Source: a virus
Length of the DNA: 23,581 nt
IMG/VR virus record: IMGVR_UViG_3300017969_000155
Span: 1 to 23,581 of that record
Strand: one strand, 5' to 3'
Shown: in pieces, positions 1 through 11,300 of the stretch
Layout of the letters: the number at the start of each line of letters is the position of its first letter
How positions within the stretch are numbered: the stretch's first letter is position 1
The notes under the pieces: generated by a model
Database searches by the model: none
What the model was told of the DNA's origin: nothing
The model's input: the letters and a program-made list of their open reading frames with translations, nothing else
Program-made: the position numbers and the translations under genes

Positions 1-48
1 GATGATTGGGAGTACGGAACCGAACCTTCTTATGGAATTGGGGTATAA
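1..48 (+). CDS. C-terminal end of an unidentified upstream gene (partial)
   Basis: The window opens in frame 1 inside a coding region that reads DDWEYGTEPSYGIGV and stops at TAA (46-48). Only 15 residues are visible, too few to identify the protein. In T4-like phages the gene before gp25 is usually another baseplate gene, so a hub, wedge or PAAR-type tip protein is plausible, but that rests on position only. The stop codon lies inside the TATAAATA late promoter of the next gene, which supports this being a real gene end. Confidence 0.55.
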   Translation, partial: DDWEYGTEPSYGIGV

Positions 49-51
49 ATA
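44..51 (+). promoter_or_regulatory. T4-type late promoter TATAAATA upstream of gp25
   Basis: There is an exact TATAAATA, the T4 late promoter consensus recognised by the phage sigma factor gp55 with sliding-clamp help; NATAAATA is the form known from cyanomyoviruses. It overlaps the TAA stop of the upstream gene and ends 22 bases before the gp25 ATG. T4 late transcripts start a few bases downstream of this box, so the leader would be very short. The exact motif was found by eye only three times in the window, each time just before a gene group and on the coding strand. Confidence 0.8.
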
Positions 52-73
52 AGTTCAGAAAACTCTAACCAAA

Positions 74-475
74 ATGGCGGTTCAAAGGATATCAAGATCA
101 TTTAAAGATATTAGTTTATCCTTTGAACCACATCCTGTGACAAAGGATCTTCAAATATTAAAAAATGAAAATGCGATTCGTAGATCTGTAAGAAATATTG
201 TAGAAACTATCCCTACAGAAAGATTTTTTAACTCTTTATTGGGTTCTGATGTCAGGGATAGTTTATTTGAATTTGTTGATTTTGGTACGGCATCTGTTAT
301 ACAAAGTCAAATTTTGGTGTCAATAGAAAACTTTGAACCAAGAGTTGATAATGTTGTTGTTGAGGTAAATCCTCAACCAGACCAAAATTCTTTTGATGTA
401 ACAGTAATCTTTGATATTATTGGACAAGAGTTTCCGACACAAGAATACTCGTTCATTCTAGAGGCAGCAAGATAA
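74..475 (+). CDS. gp25: gp25-like baseplate wedge protein (sheath initiator)
   Basis: This 133-residue protein matches the length of T4 gp25 (about 132) and its family pattern. Residues 34-66 carry the typical helix with AIRRSVRNIVETIPTERFF, followed by a short LFEFVDF stretch. Residues 88-90 are the conserved EPR motif (in IENFEPRV) shared by gp25, phage P2 W-type proteins and type VI secretion TssE. The C-terminal half is beta-rich. In T4, gp25 sits on the inner baseplate, contacts the gp6-gp7 core bundle through the EPR region and templates the first sheath ring. The start at 74 is the first ATG after the late promoter. There is no clear Shine-Dalgarno sequence. gp6 begins one base after the stop, so the two are probably translationally coupled. 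Identification is secure on sequence pattern plus order. Confidence 0.93.
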   Translation: MAVQRISRSFKDISLSFEPHPVTKDLQILKNENAIRRSVRNIVETIPTERFFNSLLGSDVRDSLFEFVDFGTASVIQSQILVSIENFEPRVDNVVVEVNPQPDQNSFDVTVIFDIIGQEFPTQEYSFILEAAR

Positions 476-476
476 T

Positions 477-2381
477 ATGCCTTTTACTAAGTTCACAAAT
501 TTAGATTTTGATCAGATAAAAACTTCTATCAAAGATTATCTCCGTGCCAATTCAAATTTCACGGATTTCGACTTTGATGGATCTAATTTTTCTGTCTTGA
601 TCGATACTCTTGCATATAATACTTATATAACGGCATTTAATTCTAATATGGTTGTTAATGAATCCTTTTTGGATTCAGCAACTCTTCGTGAAAATGTTGT
701 TTCTCTTGCAGGAAATATTGGTTATGTACCACGCTCCAGAACAGCAGCAAAGGCAACAATATCCTTTACAGTATCAACTGCCGAAGACACCCAGACATTG
801 ACCCTCAGAAGGGGTCTGGTGTGCGTAGGAAGTGCAAATGATACAACATATACTTTCTCAATACCATCAGATATTACCGTCCCAGTTTTAGACGGACAGG
901 CAACGTTTAGTAATATAGATGTTTATCAAGGAACATACCTTACAAAAAGATTTGATTATGATGGATCATTAGACCAAAGATTTATTTTAAATAATCCTTA
1001 CATTGATACGTCTACTTTATCGGTTTACGTAAGGAGAAGTTCTGAAAATGGATTGGGTATTGAATATACAAAGATTGATAATATCTTAGAAACAACGGCA
1101 AATTCTAGAATTTACATCCTTCAAGAAGTTCAGGATGAAAAATATGAGATAAGATTCGGTGATGGTATTATTGGAAAGAAACTTGGTGATCAAGTTGGTG
1201 GTGATGGAACTATTATAACCGCAAATTATATTGTTACCGATGGCGAAGATGGTAATGGAGCAAGTGTCTTCACATTTTCTGGAAGTTTAAGCACTGCAGG
1301 TGGAACAATAATTAATCCTGGATTAATTACAATAACCACAAATCAGGCATCACAAAATGGATCCAGCATCGAACAAATAGATTCGATTAAGTATTATGCT
1401 CCAAGAGCATATTCTGCCCAAAACAGAGCAGTGACTGCCAGAGATTATGAGGCAATTATAAAAAGAATATATCCCGAAACAGAATCTGTTGCTGTTGTTG
1501 GTGGAGAAGAACTTGATCCTCCAGAGTTTGGAAACGTTCTTTTGAGTATTAAACCTAAGAATGGTAGTTTTGTTTCTGATTTTAATAAATCATTAATTTT
1601 AAGTCAATTAAAACAGTATACTGTTTCGGGAATTAATCCAAAAATCATTGATCTCAAACTTCTTTATGTTGAGATTGATTCCTCTGTTTATTATAACAAC
1701 TCTCAGGTTTCAAACGCAGATTCTTTAAAAACAAGAGTTCTTAATAGTCTCACAAAATATTCCGAATCCATTGATCTAAACAAATTTGGAGGAAGATTTA
1801 AATACAGTAAAATTCAACAAGTAATTGACGGAACTGATAGTGCAATTACTTCTAATATTACTAAGGTTAGAATAAGAAGAGATTTGAAGGCATCTTTAAA
1901 TCAATTTGCACAATATGAACTTTGCTTTGGTAATCAATTCCATGTAAATTCAAAAGGATATAATATAAAATCTACGGGTTTTAAAGTCTCTGGAGAATCG
2001 GATACTGTATATTTGACAGATGTTCCAAATCCTGATCACAAAACTGGCATAATATCTGTTGTAAAGACTTTATCGGACGGAACAGAAAAAGTTATTTCTA
2101 AGTCTGCCGGAACTGTCGATTATGTGAAGGGTGAAATTTTATTGGGGACAATTAATATAACATCAACGTCCAAAGCAAACGATATTATTGAAATTCAGGC
2201 ATATCCAGAATCAAACGATGTAATAGGATTAAAAGACCTGTACTTATCATTTGATGTTTCTAAAAGCACAATAAATATGGTAAGAGATGTGATTGCATCT
2301 GGTGATGAAATAACAGGAAATGTATTTACCAGAGATTATTATACTTCAAGTTACTCAAACGGGAATTTAGCAAGAAACTAA
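477..2381 (+). CDS. gp6: gp6-like baseplate wedge protein
   Basis: This 634-residue protein is close in length to T4 gp6 (about 660). The N-terminus (MPFTKFTNLDFDQIKTSIKD) and the segment around residues 30-80, with ANSNFTDFDFDGSNFSVLID and NESFLDSATLRENV, are typical of T4-like gp6. Residues 306-345 carry the baseplate-J-like pattern YYAPRA..AQNRAVTARDYEAI followed by a GGEE/PPEFGNV strand, shared by gp6 and P2 gpJ. In T4 two gp6 chains and one gp7 form the core bundle of each wedge, and gp6 dimers close the inner baseplate ring. The start lies one base after the gp25 stop (TAATATG). No Shine-Dalgarno of normal spacing is obvious, so coupling to gp25 is likely. The stop is one base before the giant gp7-like gene. 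The residues 100-120 region is unusually G+C-rich for the window. Confidence 0.93.
   Translation: MPFTKFTNLDFDQIKTSIKDYLRANSNFTDFDFDGSNFSVLIDTLAYNTYITAFNSNMVVNESFLDSATLRENVVSLAGNIGYVPRSRTAAKATISFTVSTAEDTQTLTLRRGLVCVGSANDTTYTFSIPSDITVPVLDGQATFSNIDVYQGTYLTKRFDYDGSLDQRFILNNPYIDTSTLSVYVRRSSENGLGIEYTKIDNILETTANSRIYILQEVQDEKYEIRFGDGIIGKKLGDQVGGDGTIITANYIVTDGEDGNGASVFTFSGSLSTAGGTIINPGLITITTNQASQNGSSIEQIDSIKYYAPRAYSAQNRAVTARDYEAIIKRIYPETESVAVVGGEELDPPEFGNVLLSIKPKNGSFVSDFNKSLILSQLKQYTVSGINPKIIDLKLLYVEIDSSVYYNNSQVSNADSLKTRVLNSLTKYSESIDLNKFGGRFKYSKIQQVIDGTDSAITSNITKVRIRRDLKASLNQFAQYELCFGNQFHVNSKGYNIKSTGFKVSGESDTVYLTDVPNPDHKTGIISVVKTLSDGTEKVISKSAGTVDYVKGEILLGTINITSTSKANDIIEIQAYPESNDVIGLKDLYLSFDVSKSTINMVRDVIASGDEITGNVFTRDYYTSSYSNGNLARN
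1611..1626. other. 16-base perfect palindrome inside gp6
   Basis: AAACAGTATACTGTTT is a perfect 16-base palindrome with operator-like symmetry (ACAGT/ACTGT). It lies within gp6, coding LKQYTVS. No promoter is evident near it, and in 23.6 kb of AT-rich DNA one such palindrome may arise by chance. Confidence 0.3.
2270..2277 (+). promoter_or_regulatory. Possible internal late promoter AATAAATA upstream of gp7
   Basis: The NATAAATA form of the late promoter occurs inside the 3' end of gp6, 113 bases upstream of the gp7-like start. The motif is short and the DNA AT-rich, so a chance match is possible. Support comes from a second coding-region match (15451-15458) lying at a similar distance (108 bases) before the other giant gene, and from not seeing the motif elsewhere inside the genes by eye. 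Confidence 0.3.
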
Positions 2382-2382
2382 T

Positions 2383-5300
2383 ATGATACAGACTGGATTT
2401 GATTCTAAAGTTAAAGTTCAGCAGATTATTGAAAGTCAACTTCCAAGTTTTATATTGGAAGAGTCTCCAAATGCCTCTGAGTTTTTAAAGCAATACTATA
2501 TTTCACAAGAATATCAAGGTGCTTCAATAGATATTGCCGAAAATTTAGACCAATACTTGAAATTAGAAAACCTAACACCAGAAGTGGTTGTAGGTAATAC
2601 CAAATTAGTTTCGGATATTCTTTCTACAAATACTGATATTGAAGTATCAAGCACTAAAGGATTTCCAAAACAATATGGATTGTTTAAGATTGACGACGAA
2701 ATTATTACCTATACTGGAATATCTGGAAATACTTTTACTGGTTGTATTCGTGGATTTAGTGGTGTAACAGATTATCATAGTGATTTAAATCAAGAAGAAT
2801 TAGTATTTTCTACATCTTCTGCTGCAGCACATTCGTCAAATAGTACTGTTCAGAATTTAAGTTCTTTATTTTTAGTAGAATTCTATCAGAAGTTAAAGTA
2901 TTCTATTGCTCCTGGACTTGAGAAAACTGACTTTACACCAGAACTTAATGTAGGAAACTTTTTAAAACAAGCCAATTCTTTTTATAAAGCAAAAGGCACC
3001 GATGAATCTTTTAGAATTTTATTCAATGTACTTTATAATGAAACTCCAAAAGTTATAAATCTTGAGCAGTACTTAATTAAACCATCTTCCTCAGAATATG
3101 TAAGACAAGAGGTAGTAATTGCAGAGTCTGTATCTGGAGATAATCCACTAAATCTTGTCGGACAAACTATTAGAAAGTCTACAGATGAAAATACTTATGC
3201 ATCTGTTTCTTCCATAGAACCATTCAATAGAAATTCTAAGCAATATTATAAAATTTTCCTATTTTATGGCAATGATGAATTTCCAGCTATTATTGGAAAT
3301 TTTACCATAACTCCAAATACAAAGAATGTTATTGAATCTTTTGCTTCTGATACTGTAATAACAGTAGATTCGACGATAGGATTCCCAAAAAGTGGAACAT
3401 TAGTATCTGGCAATAATACAATTACCTATACTGATAAAACTATTAATCAATTTTTAGGATGTTCTGGAATTGATGAGAAAATAGAAAAAAATTCTATAAT
3501 TAGAACTGAGGACATTTATTATGGATATGAAAATGGTGATACTACTAAAAAGTTAGAATTTAGAATCTTAGGTTCTTTATCAGAATTCGTATCATTAAAC
3601 GATGTAAGCGTATCTGAGGGTGATATAATAACAATTAAAAACGTTGGCGATTTAATAAAAAATCCAAGTAGTAAAACATATAAGCAAATTTTTGCAAATT
3701 CGTGGATTTATAATACTTCTACAAGATATAGAGTATCTTCCAGATCCGGTTCAAACTATGTTTTAGCAACTACAATTGATAGATCAAGTTTAAAAATTGG
3801 CGATAGAGTTGAACTTTTAGAAAGAGATACTGATATTTTAGCACCAGAAAGCAATAGTCCACACATTAGACAAATTTTATCTGATAATACTATAAGAATA
3901 GAAGGATCTTTTACAACAGATTCTTCAAAAGAATATGATTTAAGAAGAAAAATCAATACGTCCAGCAGTTCTGGTGTGCCAATTGAATATGGAAACGATA
4001 CAATTACATCGGATATTCAAAATCTCTATAGTGATGGAGAAAAGTACGCATATGTAGCATCTAACTCTTTACCTTCTTCAGAACTTCCTGGATTCACTCT
4101 TCCATATAGATATGACATATCAAAAAATGTAAAGGGTGTAACTGTATCTTCTGAGGATAATCTTTTTGACAAAGATTCTGATGATACTTATGGAATTATA
4201 GGATTTGCAGATCCTGCTCCGTTCTTTACTGGAGACAAGATTTACTATACACCAAATTCCACACCATTAGTCGGTTTAGAAACTGGATATTATTATGTTC
4301 AGGTTCTCCCTTCTGATAATAAAAAAATAAAATTATATTCTTCAAGGTCTTTTATAGAAATTTCTTCCAATTTGAGATTTAGTGTGCCAGATTCTGGTAT
4401 TGATTCTCATAGATTTACACTCTTCTCCCAAAAAGAAGAAGAAATTGGAGTTCAAAAAATACTCAAAAAATTTCCATTACAATCTGAAATAAAAAGTCCT
4501 GGAGAAGAAACTATTCCAGGAACAACTGGGATGTTTATTAATGGTGTAGAAATTTCCAATTACAAATCTTTAGATAAAGTTTATTATGGACCATTACAGT
4601 CTATTGATGTATTAAATGGTGGACAAAATTATGACGTTATTAATCCACCACAAATAACAATTTCTTCAGGTTCTTCTAGTGCTTTAGCACAACCAGTGAT
4701 TAGTGGATCAATTGAAGAAGTTTATATAGATTCTCAAGACTATGATGTTAATAAAATCCTTTCAATTGATGTTGTTGGTGGAAATGGATCTGGTGCCGTA
4801 TTAGAACCAATCATTACAAAAAGAAATAGAGAAATATTATTTGATGGTAGAACAATTGAGAAGGGCGGAGGAATTAGTACAACTGGAAATAGATTATCTT
4901 TCCTAACAAATCACAATTTAAACAATGGTGATCAGATAATATACAATTCTGATGGAAATTCTCAGTTAGTTATTGGTTCTGGTTCTTCTACCCTTTTAAA
5001 TAATAATTCTTATTTTGTAAAAGTTGAAAATAGTACCACAATAAGTTTGTTTGATTCTCAATCAGACTATGAATCTGGATCTAATGTAATAGGATTTTCA
5101 ACAGGTACTCAAGGTGTTCATAAGTTTAGAACTTCGGATCCTAAAAAGACTATTTTTGAAATTAAAGTAGTTAATGGTGGAGAAGGGTATACCAATAGAA
5201 AGTTAATTGTTAAACAATCTGGAATTTCTACAGTAAATGATACTATCAATTTCAAAAATCATGGATTTAATACTGGAGAGTTAGTTACATATGATTATGA

Positions 5301-8300
5301 AACTACTGCAATATCAGGAATTTCCACTTTAAATCAATATTATGTTTTGAAGATTGATAATGATTCTTTTAGATTGTGCAATGCCGGTATAGCAGGAACT
5401 GATACCGCAGAATTCGATAGAAAAGACTATGTTAAACTATCTAGTGAAGGATCTGGATATCAGTACTTCAGTTATCCTTCGGTATCAGTATCGGTAAAAT
5501 ATAATCCAGTAGGATTTGGTACAGATACTCAGACTTATCAAGAAATTGTAACTACACCTGTTGTAAGAGGTAGTATTCAGAACGTATATTTGTATGAAAA
5601 TGGATCTGGTTATGGATCTACAATTTTAAACTATAAAAAGAATCCAACTGTAACCATAAAGAACGGCAAAAATGCCACTTTAATTCCAAATGTTACCAAT
5701 GGCCAAATTTCTTCGGTAAATATTCAGTATGGTGGGGAAGAATACTATTCTGTTCCAGATTTGATTGTTGTTGATTCTAGCGGATCTGGAACTGGTGCAA
5801 GACTTAGACCGATTATCTCTGATGGAAAGATAACATCTGTTAAAATTTTAAGCGTTGGTATTGGATATTCCAGCGCCAGCACTTCCATTTTAGTAAAACC
5901 TGCCGGTATTAATGCATATCTAGAACCAAATATTAGAGATCTTACTGTTAATCATAACCTTAAGCAGGGTAATGAAATTTTATTGAACTCTGATAATAAA
6001 TTAAAATATACAGTTTCTGGATATTATGAAGATCTGAGAGATGCATTTGGAGAAAGTGCAGCAAATTCTGCGGATCCAAATATTTCTGGAATTATTGGAT
6101 GGGCATATGATGGAAATCCAATTTACGGACCTTTTGGATATTCTGATCCAAATAATATTTCATCAGTATCACGTGTCAGATCTGGTTATGTTTTAGATAC
6201 ATCATATACAGATAGACCATCTGGTTTTCAATCTGGATTCTTTGTAGAAGATTATAAGTTTACAAACTCCGGTGATTTAGATAAAAATAATGGAAGATTT
6301 GCGAAGACTTTGGAGTTTCCAAACGGAGTTTATGCTTATTATGCAACTGTCAATTCTGCAGGAAATCCAGTTTTCCCCTATTTTATTGGAAACACCTATA
6401 AGTCAAAAACATTAGATGAAAATATCAATTTAAATCAATCATTTGATTTTTCAAATTCTGGTATTTTAAGAAATACATTTCCATATAAAATTTCAGACAA
6501 AAATGCAGGTTACGATTTCATTACGGAAATAGATGATGTCACAAGACAAAAAATATTAGTAGAGTCTGTTAATAGTGGTGGAATAGAAAGTTTCAAGATA
6601 AAGAACGCTGGTTCAAATTATAAAGTAAACGATGTAGTTAATTTTAATAATACTGGAACTTCTGGTGGTGGTTTATATGCCGTCGTTTCTTCATTAGACG
6701 GTAAAGATATTACTGAAATTAATACCTCAGTTACCTCTTATGAAAATTCCACTTTTACTTGGATTAGTGGAGAAAAAGTAAGAGTATCAATCTTACCAAG
6801 TCACACATTAAATGACGGAGATTATGTTTCTATTTCTGGATTCTCAACGAATCTTTCTTCATTAAATGGAATTCATAAGATAAGTGTCTCAACCAATCAA
6901 GCAGTTGCCATATCGACAATTTCAGCATCTACAAGTATTGGAGGAACTGAAATTTATGTTTCTAGAATTCCAGAAAATGTTTCCATTGGTAGTAGTATTG
7001 GTATAGGCACAGAAACACTAAGAGTTCTTGGACTATTCAGAAATAAAAACATATTAAGAGTTGAAAGAGGATTAACCAATGTTTCTCATAATGAGAATTC
7101 ATTAATAACTTTTAATCCAGATTCATTTACATTTGATAAAAATATTAACTATTTCGATTCCAAGGTAAATGATAAGGTTTTCTTTAACCCCAAAGAAACT
7201 GTGGGGTTAGGAACTACCTCCGGTATTTCACATTTAATAACTTTTGACTTTGGTGATCAGACGCAAATTCAGAGAAGTATTCCAACAAAATCAATTTATC
7301 TGGAAAATCATCCATTCAAAAATAATCAGCAGATAGTATACACAGCATCTGGAACCACACTTTCAATTTCTACAGACGGAGTAAATACTAGCAATTTACC
7401 TTCAAATGTTTTTGTAGTCAATAAAGGAAAGGATCTTATAGGATTAAAGACTACTGTAGATTCCGAAGAATTGTTCTTCCATAATAATGGAAGTGGAAGT
7501 GATTTGTACTCCTTTGAATTTTCCAATATTAAAATTTTAGGTGACGTTCAAAAAATAAAAACAACAGTTTCAGTATCAACTTCACACGGAATATCTGAAA
7601 ATGATATTATAAATCTGACTGCTAACCCAACTTTGTCTGTCGGAATCGGAACATCTACGGCAGTTAAAGTTTATAGAAACACGGATACTGATAGGATACT
7701 TCTCAACCAAATAGGATTTAATTCAACTGGTATCAATACTTCAACAAGTATTATTAATATTAGTGAACATAAATTTAATACTGGTGATAAAGTATATTAC
7801 ACCTCCAACTCTGTAGCTTCAGGATTATCTACGGGAGAATATTATGTATTTAAGGTCGATTCAAATAACGTAAAACTTTGCGAGACATACTTCGATTCTT
7901 TACAGTCTCCACCAAATACAGTAAGTATCGCAGGAACTGGAGGAATTTCGCAATTCATATCATTGATAAATCCAAAAATTGAATCTGTAAAAAATAATAA
8001 TTTAGTATTCGACCTATCAGATTCTTCTTTACTCGGATATAATTTCAAAATTTATACTGATAATAACTTCGAGGATGAGTTTGTTTCTACTGGTGCTGGA
8101 ACGACATTTAATCTTGGTTATGGAAGCACCATTGGAAATGTAGGTGCAGCATTAACTATTTCATATGATTCAAATTTACCAGAAAAACTTTATTATAACT
8201 TAGAAAAGTCTGGATTTATAAACACTGCTGATACTTCAGTTAAAAATTACTCAGAAATATCTTTCATTGATAGTAAATATAACGGAAAATATAGTGTTGT

Positions 8301-11300
8301 TGGCGTAGCAACAACAACATTTGATATAGTTCTCAAAGAGTCACCAGAAAAACTTTCTTATACTGAAAGCGACTGTGATGTTCTAAAGTATACTACAACA
8401 TCGACAAGTGCAAGTGGACCTATTGATAAATTAAAAATTGTTTCAAACGGTTATGGATATAAAAAACTTCCAATTGTAGAGGATATTACAACTACAAATG
8501 GAAAAGACGCTTATATTCTTGCAAAATCAACCACTGTTGGCAAAGTAAATGAATTAAGGATTAAAAACGAAGAGTTTGAGTATCCATTCGATTCAACACT
8601 AAACCCAACTGCATCTGTATCTCCAGTTATTGTTACAACAAATTCAAATACTTTAGAATCTATAAGAGTTACTAGTGGTGGTAATGGATATAGCAATGCA
8701 CCAGATGTTGTAGTTGTTGATTCTTCCACTGGCAATAAGATTGATAGTGGTGTTTTAAAAGCAAATATTATTGGAGAATCTATAAACTCCATAACAATAG
8801 AAGATAGTCCTAGAGGTCTTCCCGAAAATACTGTTAAAATATTTACTACCAACAATAGTAACGGAATTAGTATTCAAAGAGTAGAATCTAATTCTACTGG
8901 AATATTTACTTGTTCTATAACAGTGCCTCCACTTGGATTTGCAGAAAATCCTTTTTCTGCTGGTGATGAAGTCTTTATTGAAGGTATACAAAAAGTAAGT
9001 TCTACTGGTTCTGGATTTAATTCTGAAGATTATGGTTATAGGTTCTTTGTCGTAGATAGTTACGTTTCTTCTTCTCCTTACGATAAGGTTGTTTTTGATC
9101 TTTCTAGTTCTTCTAATGGTGGATTGACCACAAATACAGGAATTGCTAAGACAATCCAAGAAGGATATGGTACTTTAATACATGAAGATGATTATCCAAC
9201 TTTTGAAATTACTCAGAAAAGATTACAATTTAGTATAGGTGAGAAAATTGTTTCTAACAACATAGAAAGAGATTTGTTTATTTCCAGTTACGATGGAACA
9301 ATTTTAAAAGTATCAGGAACGTATGAATTATCAGTTGGTGAAATTATAAAAGGTAAAGAATCTGGAACAATAGCAACAATTAGTGAAATAGAAGGTAACT
9401 CTGGAATTTTCAAAGTATCATATTCAATACCCAAAAATATTGGATGGACAAATGAAACTGGAAGATTGGATTATGATAATCAGGTAATTCCAAATAATGA
9501 TTATTATCAAAATCTTTCATACTCAGTTAAGAGTAGCAAAGAATATAGAGAAGTAGAAGCTTCTATCAAACCTTTATTACATACAAGTGGATTGAAGGAT
9601 TTTGCCGATACTGGCATTACCTCAACTTCCAATGCTTCTGATCTTGATGGTATAGATGGAAGTACTGTTATCCGTGATTTTATAGACGATTTAAGAGTAG
9701 ATACAATTTATGATTTTGATTTAGCACAAGATATTGATATTGATGCAGTAACAGGAAAATCAAAGTATATAAAACTGCAGACTCAAAGATTGACTGATTA
9801 TACTAATAACATTGGTAATAATGTTCTTGCCATAGATGATTTAAGTAGTCAGTTCTCATACTATGAAAATGATCCTAGTGAATTTTTAAACATTATCAAA
9901 TTAGATCCAGAATCGTCTTATGAAAATTTCTTAATTAGAGTTACTAATAACAACAATACCGAAGTACAATTCACTGATGTTGTAATATTAAATGATGGGA
10001 ATGATACTTATCTTTTAGAAAAAGGAAGTGTTTCCAATATTGGAATTGATACAACAAATCACTTATTAGATGAACAATATGGTAATTTTTCAATAGTTGA
10101 GGATACCTTTGGGGATTCGTATTTGAGATTTAGTCCCGCAGATGCATATGATACTGATTATGATTTAAAACTTATAAGAAATACATTTACTTCTTCTTCT
10201 ACTGGAATAGGAACAACTACTATTGGATTTACAAATTTAATTAGTTCTGTTGGAATAGCAACCACTGGAGCAACGGTAAACATTGCATCTTTTGATAGCA
10301 CTGAATTCGAATCTCTTTATGCAAATGTTCAGATTATCGATGATATAACGAATCAAATGAATTTTGTGGAGTTATATGTTGCTACAGATGGATCAAATAC
10401 TTATCTTTCCGAATATTATTTCGATTCTGAACAGGATACATCAAATTATTCGAATAATTTTATAGGTTCTTTTGGGGCAAATATTTCTTCTGGGATTTTA
10501 TCGTTAAATTATACCAACACTTCTTCTAACAGAAATACTTTTAGATCTAAGATTGTTGGATTTGGAACAACATCAACTGGAACTGGAAGTCCTTACAGAT
10601 TTAAGTTGGATAGACAACCAAATGGATCTGAAAGAAGTGTGATATATCAATCAGACACGACTACAGGGGTTGGAGAAACTTCAGTCTTGTCTATAAGCAA
10701 AACATTATTTAATTCGGTAAAATCTTTAGTAGAAGTTAGTATTGGTTCTACCAAGGCTGTTCATCAAGTTATGATGATCCAGGATAACAATAATAATGTT
10801 TATGTTCAACATTCTCCTTTACTTAGTGTAAGTGGAATTTCTACACTTGATAGTGCTTCTGGAATAGGAACTTTTGGTGGAGATAATTCTGGATCTGAGT
10901 TTGAATTGAATTTCTATCCAGATTCCCAGTATTCCTCCAATAACATTGTAATATCCGCATTCAGCCAGTGTTTCTATAATGATTTAGATGTTGCAAACAC
11001 ACCTCCAGTTCTTGAATATGGAAACACTCAAGAATCTGTTGACCTTAAATTCTACGATTCATTAAATGGAGATAGAATCAATAGAACTAGTTTTACATTA
11101 ACATCGGAAGGTGTGCCAATTTTTGTAAAAGTATTTGATCCAGAAGATACTGATGCATTAATTTCAACAACTGGCACATTTAATATCACAAATCACTTCT
11201 TCAAAGATGGAGAGGAGTTGATTTATACTCCAAAATCAACGATTATTGGAATTGCAACAACTGCAATGACATACACAGATGGAACTGTAACTGACACATT

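Noticed and set aside
4585-5925. Possible CRISPR-like or DNA tandem repeat
   Set aside because: The repetition is only at protein level. DNA copies differ, spacing is irregular and the frame is open throughout.
8511-9159. Two overlapping minus-strand open frames of 114 and 134 codons
   Set aside because: They lie wholly inside the giant gp7 gene in other frames, have no promoter or ribosome site, overlap each other, and have unnatural composition (the second is very rich in Arg, Ile and Ser). They are shadows of the real frame.
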